A stretch of DNA of 64,000 bases, taken from positions 1-64,000 of the forward strand of contig REBS01000096.1 of assembly GCA_007692605.1 (NCBI GenBank), read 5' to 3'. Positions 16,612 through 24,387 of the stretch are shown piece by piece (the first letter of the stretch is position 1; every line of letters begins with the position of its first letter). The notes beneath the pieces were generated by a model. The model worked only from the letters and a program-made list of their open reading frames with translations, was not told the origin of the DNA and made no database searches. The translations under genes and the position numbers were made by a program. The DNA is from Gemmatimonadales bacterium (GTDB lineage Bacteria > Gemmatimonadota > Gemmatimonadetes > Longimicrobiales > Gaopeijiaceae).

Positions 16612-16640
16612 AATGTACAGGGTTTTGTTCAATTGTTCAA
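16612..16640 (-). promoter_or_regulatory. Probable sigma-70 promoter of the ECF sigma gene, with tandem 8-bp repeat
   Basis: On the minus strand a -35-like TTGAAC (16640-16635) is followed by exactly 17 bases and a -10-like TACATT (16617-16612), about 50 bp before the start codon. The region is strikingly AT-rich against its surroundings. On the plus strand TTGTTCAA is repeated head to tail at 16625-16632 and 16633-16640, overlapping the -35, which could be a regulator site. Confidence 0.55.
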
Positions 16641-16737
16641 GGGTGCGTCGAACTTTTTTGCCCTAATACCTGTACACCCCTTGTACGCGGGGTGGACACG
16701 GCGGCGTCAATGCGCCCTGAACGGCTCTCTCGAGGGG

Positions 16738-17856
16738 TCATACCGGTCGGCTGTCGAGGCCCGTCAGCACCCCCCCGGTGCTGAATCCCGGATAGAGCGC
16801 CGATTCAGGTTTCGGGAGGTCGTCCCGGGACGCCAGCGCCGACTCGGCGGCGGCGTCCACCTCAGCCGACACTTCATCTTCGATCTCGCCCAGACGGGAC
16901 TCGTCGACCCCTTCTTCCCGCAGATACGTCTCAAAAAGTCCGACCGGATCCCGTCGCCCCCAGATCCGGAAGAGCTCCGCCGAGAAGGTCTCCCGCGCCT
17001 CGCGCTCGTCATGCGTGGCGTGGCCGCCCATCCGGAAGGTCCGTGCGTGCAGAATCTGCGGTCCCTCTTCCTGTCGGCAGCGCTCCACCGCCAGGGCCGT
17101 GGCGGCGGCCATGTCGAGCAGGTGGTTGCCGTCGACCCGCACTGTCCGCAGTCCGTACATCTCGCCCCAACGCTCGAGACGACCGGCTCCGTGCTGGCTG
17201 GCGCGAGTGCCGAGCGCTACCTGGTTGTCCTGCAAAATGAATACCACCGGCAGGTTCTGAACCGCGGCGAGCGTGAGCCCTTCGTGGCATTCGCCGGTCT
17301 TCGTGGCCCCGTCGCCGATGAAGGTGAGGGCGACTCCCCCATTCCCTTCGCGGGCGAGCCCGAGAGCGACCCCGGCCATGACCGGCACATTCGTCCCCAT
17401 GTGAGAGATCGGTTGCAGGACTCGCCGGGTGATATCTCCCACATGGAGGTCCCGCCCGCCCGTCGGACCGTCGGCGGTCGCCAGGTACCCGCGGAAGAGA
17501 TCGGCGATCGGCATCCCCATCATGAAGCAGGCACCCGCGTTGCGAATCATCGGGCACACCCAGTCGCGCGCCGGATCGAGGGCGGCGACCGATCCGACCG
17601 TGACCGCTTCCTCACCGGTGCCGAGCCAGGCCTTCGAGATCACGCCCTGTCGAACCCAACGCTTCAGAGCGATGTCGAGGAGTCGCGTGCGCAGCAGATC
17701 CCTGTACAGCCCGAGAAGGTCGGCTTCGGAGCGACCCTCGATCCACTCCGCCCGTCCGGGTCGGGCGTGGAGCGTGTCTCGCCACCGTGCAATCTCGTCG
17801 GCGTCGGGGGCCCAGTCGAGATACTCCGGAGGGTCGTAGGCGGCGAAACGGCGCAC
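16738..17856 (-). CDS. Thiamine-diphosphate dehydrogenase E1 component, alpha subunit
   Basis: About 372 residues of the PdhA/BkdA family, the decarboxylating subunit of pyruvate or branched-chain 2-oxoacid dehydrogenase complexes. The thiamine-diphosphate/Mg motif is seen as FIGDGATKTGECHEGLTLA, followed by PVVFILQDNQ and the phosphorylation-loop-like RTFRMGGHATHDE. I take the GTG at 17856, next to the first family-like residues (FAAYDPPEYLDW); the frame stays open to an ATG at 18000 but that adds arginine-rich sequence through a perfect hairpin. No E1-beta or E2 gene lies nearby, so the complex and substrate are undetermined. Confidence 0.85.
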   Translation of the reverse strand: MRRFAAYDPPEYLDWAPDADEIARWRDTLHARPGRAEWIEGRSEADLLGLYRDLLRTRLLDIALKRWVRQGVISKAWLGTGEEAVTVGSVAALDPARDWVCPMIRNAGACFMMGMPIADLFRGYLATADGPTGGRDLHVGDITRRVLQPISHMGTNVPVMAGVALGLAREGNGGVALTFIGDGATKTGECHEGLTLAAVQNLPVVFILQDNQVALGTRASQHGAGRLERWGEMYGLRTVRVDGNHLLDMAAATALAVERCRQEEGPQILHARTFRMGGHATHDEREARETFSAELFRIWGRRDPVGLFETYLREEGVDESRLGEIEDEVSAEVDAAAESALASRDDLPKPESALYPGFSTGGVLTGLDSRPV

Positions 17857-18423
17857 GGCATCGGCTCGGCATTCGGGGGCATGAAGGGCTGCCCCTGAAG
17901 CTAGGGCAGCCCGCCCCACCCGGCCAGAGTGGGGAGGGGCCCGAGAAGACCGGTGGTGTCGTTCCCGGAGAGTCGCCGATTGCCCGGGGGTTCGCGGCAC
18001 CCCTTAGGATGTCCCGAAATCGGAGCGTACTCGGGGGGGGGCGTCGTCTCGGTTCCTGTGCGCGTCCGGAGCGCGGCTGGTCGAAGGCATAGCGCTAGCT
18101 ACGTCGAGGCGAACCAACGACCGAGGAGGCCCCCTGCGGCCGCAATCCGAAGGGGGACGGGGGGTTGCGGCCCCGGATCTTCGCTGGGCCCCTTCACCGA
18201 TGCTTGGGCATCGCTGTCAGGGGCCCGCCTTGACCCGGGGTACCCGCACGCATCGCGTGTGGGTCGCGCAAGACCCCGTCCCGGTGCACCCCTGTATTTC
18301 TTCAACGGCCTTCTAGCATTCCCCGTCGAACCCGATGGGACGATCTGTCAAGTCATTGCACGTGCGGGGGGCGGGTCCCAAACTATGTATTACCCGGACC
18401 CATTTCCTCTCCGTTCATAGACC
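17857..18423. other. 567-base region without a convincing gene, rich in hairpins
   Basis: Lies between the divergent E1-alpha and V4R-like genes. At 17886-17912 GGGCTGCCC and GGGCAGCCC form a perfect 9-bp stem just before the E1-alpha start. Three more stems follow at 18138-18263 (listed separately). An AT-richer patch with TATGTAT at 18384 precedes the plus-strand gene. Open frames crossing the region have arginine/proline-rich, featureless products, so I do not call them. Confidence 0.6.
18138..18282. ncRNA. Candidate structured RNA: three hairpins plus a possible pseudoknot
   Basis: Stem 1 pairs GGCCGCAA (18138-18145) with TTGCGGCC (18165-18172). Stem 2 pairs GGGCCCCT (18186-18193) with AGGGGCCC (18219-18226) and contains an inner stem CGATGC/GCATCG (18198-18203, 18208-18213) closed by TTGG. 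Stem 3 pairs CCCGCACGC (18243-18251) with GCGTGTGGG (18255-18263), one G-U. GGGACGGGG in loop 1 (18154-18162) is exactly complementary to CCCCGTCCC (18274-18282). Neither the strand nor the function is known; it could also be a 5' leader. No known RNA family's signature was recognised. Confidence 0.35.
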
Positions 18424-19065
18424 GTGACGAAGACCCAGAGCTCATCCTCCGTCTCCAGTCGTTCCAGCCGCCGGGTTCAGGCCCGCGTGGCGCTGGTTCT
18501 GCTCGAGACCCTGCGAAGCCAGGACCTCCCCGTGGAGATTCTCGACGACGAGAATGTCACGGTGACGCTGCCCCGTCGGCTGGGTCTCTCCGACGTGGTC
18601 GACGCGCAGATCCGGCGCTACCGCGCCGAGGCGCGTCGCCGCCGTCGGGTGCCCGAAGGCGAGGTGCTCGACCTGATGCGGCTCGTGCTGAGACGCCCCG
18701 ATGCCGACGAAGTCTTCTTTCGCGTGGGCGAGTTGCTCCATGGGGACCATGGCCGCAGGGGGCTGCGTCGCCTCCTGCCACGGGGCCTGGCCATCTCGCG
18801 GGCCCGCCGCAGAGCTCGTCGACGCCTGGCCAGCTACTTCGGGGGGTCGGTCGTTCGGGGGGTCGGGAAAGAGTTCGTGCTCGAGGCGGATCCGGGTCTC
18901 CTCCTGCATGAAGATGCCCCGGGCGAGGCGTGTGCCCTGATCACCGGGTTCGCCAATCGCGCGCTGGCGATGTACATACCCGACCCCGCTCCCGTCCTTC
19001 ATGTCGAATGCCGTCGAACCGGAGGTGAGGTCTGCCGATGGGCCCTGCGGGAGCGCGAAGACTGA
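18424..19065 (+). CDS. Small protein with C-terminal V4R-like domain
   Basis: 213 residues from a GTG start. The N-terminal half is basic and serine-rich, then a helical arginine-rich stretch (residues about 50-140). The last 60 residues (EACALITGFANRALAMYIP, then HVECRRTGGEVCRWALRE) follow the V4R/XylR-N pattern, with paired cysteines in the ECR and CRW positions, where such domains bind small molecules or hydrocarbons. The upstream part does not look like a known output domain. I read it as a possible ligand-sensing regulator; the domain match is by eye only. Confidence 0.55.
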   Translation: MTKTQSSSSVSSRSSRRVQARVALVLLETLRSQDLPVEILDDENVTVTLPRRLGLSDVVDAQIRRYRAEARRRRRVPEGEVLDLMRLVLRRPDADEVFFRVGELLHGDHGRRGLRRLLPRGLAISRARRRARRRLASYFGGSVVRGVGKEFVLEADPGLLLHEDAPGEACALITGFANRALAMYIPDPAPVLHVECRRTGGEVCRWALRERED

Positions 19066-19143
19066 GCCGGATCTCGGCCTCGGGTTCCGGGTAGCGTTGA
19101 GCCCGAATCCAACTTCGATCCATCCCAAACCGAGGACCAGCCG

Positions 19144-19614
19144 ATGGCGCAGGACGTGGATGTGGTGCAGGAAGGTGACCAGGCCCCCGACTTCACTCTC
19201 CCTGCCGATGACGGGACCGAGCGTTCGCTCGCCGATTACCGGGGGAAGCGGGTGATCCTCTACTTCTATCCGAAGGATGACACGTCGGGGTGCACCACGC
19301 AGGCGTGTGATCTGCGCGATGTCCTCCCCCGGATCGAGGAGGCCGGCGCGGTGGTTCTGGGTGTGTCACCCGACCCCGTTTCGTCGCACGAGAAATTCCG
19401 CGACAAGTACGACCTCAACTTCCCCCTGCTCGCCGACGAGGACCAGGAGGTCTGCAAGGCTTATGGCGTCTGGAAGGAGAAGTCGATGTACGGCCGCAAG
19501 TACTGGGGCGTGGAGCGGAGTACGTTCATCATCGACGAGAACGGGGTGATCGCCGAAGCCTGGCGAAAGGTGCGTCCCAAGGGGCACGCCGACCGGGTGG
19601 TCGAGGCGGTCTGA
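19144..19614 (+). CDS. bcp: Thioredoxin-dependent thiol peroxidase (peroxiredoxin Bcp/PrxQ)
   Basis: 156 residues. Reduces hydrogen peroxide and alkyl hydroperoxides at the expense of thioredoxin, in the cytoplasm. The peroxidatic cysteine C50 and resolving cysteine C55 stand in DTSGCTTQACDL, the five-residue spacing typical of Bcp/PrxQ. YFYPKDD precedes them and a YGVWKEKSMYG segment follows, also family hallmarks. It is monocistronic as far as spacing shows (79 bp upstream, 122 bp downstream). Confidence 0.96.
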   Translation: MAQDVDVVQEGDQAPDFTLPADDGTERSLADYRGKRVILYFYPKDDTSGCTTQACDLRDVLPRIEEAGAVVLGVSPDPVSSHEKFRDKYDLNFPLLADEDQEVCKAYGVWKEKSMYGRKYWGVERSTFIIDENGVIAEAWRKVRPKGHADRVVEAV

Positions 19615-19735
19615 CCGGAACGCGTGGGGCGGATGGGTTCGAGTCGATCGGATGGAGCGCCCGCCGGCAAACGGCGCGCCGCAGTCGATCCGGAACGACG
19701 CGGGGGGCGGATTGGAAGATACGCCGGCCGGCCCC

Positions 19736-20272
19736 CTACCTGCGGGGCCCTGTCCCTCGGCCCCCCGAGCTCTCTCCGGCGCGGACCCGAGGAATGATCG
19801 GGTCCGGACGATTCTCGCGCAGGCAGCGGTGCGCCTTGAAGAGACACAGGTCCTGCACCACCGTCCGCCCCGAAGAACGGGCCTCGCTCGCGGCGGCGTT
19901 GTCGCGAATCCCCTCCTGCAGCCAGAGTGCAGGTCGCTCCGGGCGCTCGCCGCCCTCGCGGACGAGCACTCCGGCCTCTTCGGAGGGGCGGAACAGGAGG
20001 ACCAGGTCGACCGCTTCCGAGACCGCGGCCAGCGTCGGACGGGCTCGCCGCCCGAGGATCCACGAGGCGTTCGGATTCACCGGGATGATCTCGAGGCCCT
20101 TGGCCGCCAGATACGACGGCACCCGGCGCGCCGGCTTCTGAGGGTCGCGCGAGACGCCAACCACCGCCAGGGTCGACAACCGGCTGATCAGGCTTGCCAG
20201 CGTCTCGGGCGACGGGTTATTCGGGTCTGAGCTCTCTGCGAGCAGGCGAGAGAGGCGATCCAGGTCGGACAT
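19736..20272 (-). CDS. CoA-binding domain protein (YccU type)
   Basis: 178 residues from ATG at 20272, which begins MSDLDRLSRLL and precedes the nucleotide-binding fold. The Rossmann-like core is LAVVGVSRDPQKPARRVPSYL then IIPVNPNA and VDLVLLFRPSEEAG, ending WLQEGIRDNAA. These small CoA-binding proteins resemble the succinyl-CoA synthetase alpha N-domain; their physiological role is not established. A longer open frame upstream contains no family sequence. The C-terminal tail after about residue 160 is glycine/arginine-rich and may be strain-specific. Confidence 0.85.
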   Translation of the reverse strand: MSDLDRLSRLLAESSDPNNPSPETLASLISRLSTLAVVGVSRDPQKPARRVPSYLAAKGLEIIPVNPNASWILGRRARPTLAAVSEAVDLVLLFRPSEEAGVLVREGGERPERPALWLQEGIRDNAAASEARSSGRTVVQDLCLFKAHRCLRENRPDPIIPRVRAGESSGGRGTGPRR

Positions 20273-20497
20273 CCGATGCAGGGGCTTCGAACGACCCTTG
20301 CAACGGTCGGGTATGACGCGTGCGCAGAGCCGGACTGTTAATCTGGCCGCACAATACTTCGCAGCCCCGGTCCCGGGCAAGCCGCAACCCCGGAAGATTG
20401 CCCGCACGGCCGGATGAGGCCATCATGGTGCGCCGGAAGGGACGTCAGAGCGGCGTCTCCCCCGGCCCCGAACCATTACGCCTGGAGGTTCAGTTTT

Positions 20498-21439
20498 ATG
20501 GAGGTACTCGCCTGGTCGTTGGTTGTAGTCCTCACGATCGTCGTCGTCGTGCTTCTCCTGAAGCGGAAGAGCGCCGCGGTGCCGGCCGGAAGCTCGGTGC
20601 GCGAGGTGCGCGAGTTGTCGACGGGGGGGAGCTCGACGGCCCACGGGAGCAGCGCCGCACCCGCCGACACTACCGAGGCGGGGACTGCCACGGCTCCAGC
20701 TCCCGCCGATGGCCATGCCGGGCCGGGATCCCATGCCGCCGATCCCGCTCGCTCCGGCCGGACCGAGACGGCGAGCACCCGGGCGATGCTCGAATCCGTC
20801 CTGGGCTTCCTCGAGCGGGGCCCCCTGTCCGACCTGCGCGAGGCCGAGTCCGGGGGGAGCCTGCCGGGTCCCGTGCTCGACGCGCTCGACGCACTCGAGG
20901 ACCTGGCCTTCTACGGGAGGATTCCCGATCCGACGACCTCGAAGCAGAGCCTCGAGCACCTGGTGCGCGACGTCACCCGTGAATACACCGACGAGCATGG
21001 GGTTCGGGTGCGGGTGAGCGGACCGGAGCGCCTGGTGAGCTTCACCGTCGCTCCGGAGTGGTTCAAGGACGTGCTGTACCTGGTCCTGGCGAACGCCCAT
21101 CACTACGGGGGAGACGGCCAGATCGAGGTGCGCCTTAGCGGTGGTGCGGCGGTTCCCGCCGTCGTCGAGGTGCGCGACGAAGGCGAGGGATTCTCGGACG
21201 AGGCGCTCGAGCACGCCTTCGAGCCGTTCTGGACGAGTGATGAACGGGCACCCGGACTGGGCCTCTTCCACTGCCGGATCCTCGTCGACCGGATGGGCGG
21301 AGAGCTCGAGATCGACAACCATCCCGATGGAGGGGGCCGCGTTCGGCTCCTTCTGCCCGAGGCTCCACCGGCGGGCGACGGCCAGGATACCCGCAGCGCC
21401 CGACCGCCGGCTGACCCGCAGCCCCCGGCCGCCGACTGA
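20498..21439 (+). CDS. Membrane-anchored histidine-kinase-type ATPase domain protein without a phospho-acceptor domain
   Basis: 313 residues from ATG at 20498, preceded by a clear GGAGG (20483-20487). One N-terminal membrane helix (residues 4-22) is followed by an alanine/threonine-rich linker to about residue 95, a helical segment (100-160), then a HATPase_c domain: N-box around LANAHHYGG, G1 as EVRDEGEGF, F-box-like FEPFWTSDE and G2 GLGLFHCR. I see no H-box histidine and no receiver, so it cannot be a classical autophosphorylating kinase by itself. It ends in a proline-rich tail. No response regulator gene is adjacent. Confidence 0.75.
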   Translation: MEVLAWSLVVVLTIVVVVLLLKRKSAAVPAGSSVREVRELSTGGSSTAHGSSAAPADTTEAGTATAPAPADGHAGPGSHAADPARSGRTETASTRAMLESVLGFLERGPLSDLREAESGGSLPGPVLDALDALEDLAFYGRIPDPTTSKQSLEHLVRDVTREYTDEHGVRVRVSGPERLVSFTVAPEWFKDVLYLVLANAHHYGGDGQIEVRLSGGAAVPAVVEVRDEGEGFSDEALEHAFEPFWTSDERAPGLGLFHCRILVDRMGGELEIDNHPDGGGRVRLLLPEAPPAGDGQDTRSARPPADPQPPAAD

Positions 21440-21458
21440 CCCGAAACGTCGAGGACCC

Positions 21459-22391
21459 CTACCCGACCGGCGAAGTGGGTGGCCGGCGGGTGGGCCCGGC
21501 GGCGTAGGCCCCGGCCACCCCCACCACGAGAATCACGAGCCCCACCCAGCCCTGGGCCGTGAGCGTCTGGTCGAGCAGAAGAACGGCCAGCAGGGCCGCC
21601 GCGAAGGGCTCCACCGTGGTCCCGATCGAGGCCCGCCCCGCCTCGAGGGTGCGCATGGCGTTGAAGAGCAGAAGCGCGGCCACCGCCATGGTCAGAAGCC
21701 CGAACAGGAGGAGGAGCGCCCACCCCGCCGCCGAGGGGGGCAGCACCACCGGCTCCCGCCGCACGATCCAGGTCACCGCCAGGAGGATGGTCCCGCCCAG
21801 CGTACTCCAGAAGAGGGGCACCAGGGGCCCGTGCTCCTTGCCGTAGTGCTTGCCGAAGAGGGTGTAGGTCCCGTACGAGAGCCCGCAGGCGCAGCCCCAC
21901 AGGATCCCGGCCAGGGTGAGATCCACGTCGACCCCCCGTGCGCCGAACACCGTCAGCCACACCCCCACGACCGACAGCACCGCGAGCCCCACCCGCGTCG
22001 GGGTCAGGGGCTCCCGGAAGAGCACGGCCGACATGCCCACCACGAAGGCCGGCGCCAGGTACAGGAGCGCCACCGTCGCGGGCACCCCGACCGCGTCGGT
22101 CGACATCTGGTAGGCCAGCTGGAAGATCCCGACCACGACCCCGCCCGCCACGAAGAGCGAAAGGAGCGCCCGGCGCGGAAGAAGAAAGGCCCCCCGGCCC
22201 CGCAGCGCCACCAGGAAGAGCGCCAGAAAGACGGTCCCGACGAGGGGTCGCAGGAGCGCCACCGAGGTCGGCGGCACCCCCATCCGGTAGAGCGCCACGC
22301 TGAACGGCCCCGAGGTCGCCCAGAGGGTGCCGGCCAGGATCACCTGCAGGTAGGCCAGGGCCGTGGCGCGGGTCTCGGGGTCGCTGAACAT
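21459..22391 (-). CDS. EamA/DMT family transporter
   Basis: 310 residues from ATG at 22391, with ten hydrophobic segments arranged as two repeats of five, the EamA drug/metabolite transporter layout. Typical blocks are ILAGTLWATSGPFSVAL near the N-terminus, ATVALLYLAPAFVVGMSAVLF at the end of the first repeat and ASIGTTVEPFAAALLAVLLLDQ in the second. The substrate cannot be told from sequence. Upstream is a divergent ABC exporter gene 116 bp away. A longer open frame upstream of 22391 is not membrane-like. Confidence 0.9.
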   Translation of the reverse strand: MFSDPETRATALAYLQVILAGTLWATSGPFSVALYRMGVPPTSVALLRPLVGTVFLALFLVALRGRGAFLLPRRALLSLFVAGGVVVGIFQLAYQMSTDAVGVPATVALLYLAPAFVVGMSAVLFREPLTPTRVGLAVLSVVGVWLTVFGARGVDVDLTLAGILWGCACGLSYGTYTLFGKHYGKEHGPLVPLFWSTLGGTILLAVTWIVRREPVVLPPSAAGWALLLLFGLLTMAVAALLLFNAMRTLEAGRASIGTTVEPFAAALLAVLLLDQTLTAQGWVGLVILVVGVAGAYAAGPTRRPPTSPVG

Positions 22392-22506
22392 TCCACAAAC
22401 TAAACCCCCGCCCCGGGGGGTGGTACCGGCAGCGCGCCGGCCCACGTATCTTCGAACGGTCCGAACTCGCCGCAGGATTCCTTGTCCCGCCACCCCTCCC
22501 CATCTC

Positions 22507-24387
22507 ATGACGCTTTCCGGCTCGGCGCCGGGCTCCGACGACGCGGAACCCGAAACCCGCGAGACGCGCGACTCCCGCTACCGGTTCCTCATCCGGCTCT
22601 GGCCACGGATCCGCCCGCACCGCCCGGCGCTGATCGGCGCGATCGTCCTGATCATCCTGGGCACGATCATCGGGCTCGCCTTTCCCCTGATCGTGCGGGA
22701 GCTTCTCGACGCCGCCTTCGAGGTCGGGGACCGCGGCATGCTGAACCGGATCGCCCTCTTCCTGATGGGGCTCTTCCTCCTGCAGGCGGTGGTGAACTTC
22801 GGGCAGAGCTACCTGGCGGCGGCGGTCTCGGAGCGGATCGTCGCGCGTCTCCGAAAGGACCTCTTCTCGCACCTGATGGCCCAGCCCCCGGGCTTCTTCG
22901 CGCGCCGGCGGGTCGGAGAGCTCTCGTCCCGCCTGGCCTCCGATGCCGGGCTCATCCAGAGCATCCTCCGCTTCGGGATCCCCGAGCTGGTGCGGCAGGG
23001 CCTCTTCCTGCTCGGCGCCCTCGTCCTGGTGACGATCGCCCACCCGCGCCTGACCCTGGTGACCATGATCGCGATCCCCCCGACGGTGGTGGCCGGCTGG
23101 CTCCTGGGCCGCCGGGTCCGGCGCCTCTCGACGGGGATCCAGGACCGCCTGGCCGACGCCGTCTCGCGGGCCGAGCAGGTCTTCACCCAGATCACCACGG
23201 TGCAGAGCTTCACGCGCGAGGGCTGGGAGAAGGAGCGCTTCGCCACCGATGTGAACGCGACCCGCGACATCGGCCTTCGCCGCGCCGTCGCCCGGGCGCT
23301 GCTGACCGGCACCGTGAGCTTCACCGCCTTCGGCGCCATCGCCCTCGTCCTGTGGGAGGGAGGCCGACTGGTGCTCGACGGCGCCCTCACCCCGGGCACC
23401 CTGGTCGCCTTCCTCCTCTACGCGGTCCTGATCGCGGGCGCGGTGACCTCGCTCGCCGGCTTCTGGGGCAATCTCCAGGAGGCCTCGGGCGCGGCCCGCC
23501 GGATCTTCGGACTTCTCGACCTGCAGGTGGAGCTTCAGGAGCCCGCCGAGCCCCGCAGCCTTCCGACCCCCCTCGACGGGCGGGTCCGCTACCGGGATGT
23601 CCGGTTCCGCTATGGTCCCGACCTGCCCCGGGTGCTCCACGGGATCGAGCTCGAGATCCAGCCGGGCGAGACGGTGGCGCTGGTGGGGGCGTCGGGAGCC
23701 GGAAAGAGCACGCTCGCCGCCCTCCTTCCGCGTTTCTACGATGTGGAAGGGGGCGCCGTCGAGGTCGATGGCATCGATGTCAGGGAGGTCCGTCTCGCCG
23801 ATCTGCGGGCCCGGATCGGCCTCGTCCCCCAGGAACCGATGCTCTTCGCCGGGACGGTCCGCGAGAACCTGCGCTACGGGAACCCGGATGCCGGCGACGA
23901 CGAGGTGGAGCACGCGGCCCGCGAGGCCCACGCCCACGAGTTCATCTCACAGCTGCCGAAAGGCTACGACGCCGTGATCGGCGAGCGGGGCATCACCCTC
24001 TCGGCCGGCCAGCGCCAGCGGATGGCGATCGCCCGGGTGATGCTCAAGGCTCCCACGATCCTGATCCTCGACGAGGCCTCGAGTGCGCTCGACGCCGAGT
24101 CCGAGCGACTCGTGCAGGACGCTCTCGACCGCCTGATGGAGGGCCGGACCACCCTGGTGATCGCGCACCGGCTCTCGACGATCCTCAGGGCCGACCGGAT
24201 CCTGGTCCTGGACCAGGGCGAGATCGCGGCCCGGGGACGTCACCTGGAGCTGCTGGAGTCAAGCGAACTCTACGCCCGTCTCTACCGCCGTCAGTTCGAC
24301 GACGCCATGGCCTCCTCGTCGGCCCCCACCCCCGACTCGGGATCGTCCGAGCCGGCGGTCTCCGTCTCGGACGTCTCGGACGGATAG
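22507..24387 (+). CDS. ABC exporter, fused membrane and ATPase domains (MsbA-like)
   Basis: 626 residues. Six transmembrane helices (about residues 35-330), then an ATPase domain with Walker A GASGAGKS (about 394), Q-loop QEPMLFAGTVREN, a signature LSAGQRQR (about 498, alanine in place of the usual second glycine) and Walker B ILILDEASSALD, then the H-loop IAHRLS. Half-transporters of this kind act as dimers to export lipids, drugs or peptides; no neighbour reveals the cargo. The serine/proline-rich C-terminal tail lies in a 97-bp overlap with the convergent acyl-CoA dehydrogenase gene. Confidence 0.93.
   Translation: MTLSGSAPGSDDAEPETRETRDSRYRFLIRLWPRIRPHRPALIGAIVLIILGTIIGLAFPLIVRELLDAAFEVGDRGMLNRIALFLMGLFLLQAVVNFGQSYLAAAVSERIVARLRKDLFSHLMAQPPGFFARRRVGELSSRLASDAGLIQSILRFGIPELVRQGLFLLGALVLVTIAHPRLTLVTMIAIPPTVVAGWLLGRRVRRLSTGIQDRLADAVSRAEQVFTQITTVQSFTREGWEKERFATDVNATRDIGLRRAVARALLTGTVSFTAFGAIALVLWEGGRLVLDGALTPGTLVAFLLYAVLIAGAVTSLAGFWGNLQEASGAARRIFGLLDLQVELQEPAEPRSLPTPLDGRVRYRDVRFRYGPDLPRVLHGIELEIQPGETVALVGASGAGKSTLAALLPRFYDVEGGAVEVDGIDVREVRLADLRARIGLVPQEPMLFAGTVRENLRYGNPDAGDDEVEHAAREAHAHEFISQLPKGYDAVIGERGITLSAGQRQRMAIARVMLKAPTILILDEASSALDAESERLVQDALDRLMEGRTTLVIAHRLSTILRADRILVLDQGEIAARGRHLELLESSELYARLYRRQFDDAMASSSAPTPDSGSSEPAVSVSDVSDG

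Noticed and set aside
18299-18316. TCTTCAACGGCCTTCTAG, matching 15 of 18 bases at 37928-37945, upstream of two GTG-start genes.
   Set aside because: Matches of this quality are expected by chance in 64 kb, and the distances to the starts differ (about 110 and 30 bp).
18346-18351. A perfect minus-strand TTGACA facing the E1-alpha gene.
   Set aside because: No -10-like hexamer occurs at 16-18 bp spacing.
17929-18420. A 163-codon open frame across the hairpin-rich interval.
   Set aside because: Its product is proline/glycine/arginine-rich, shows no domain, and runs through strong RNA stems.
21103-23937. A 944-codon open frame antisense to the histidine-kinase-like and ABC exporter genes.
   Set aside because: Long open antisense frames are usual in GC-rich coding DNA; the product is low-complexity and the sense genes are certain.
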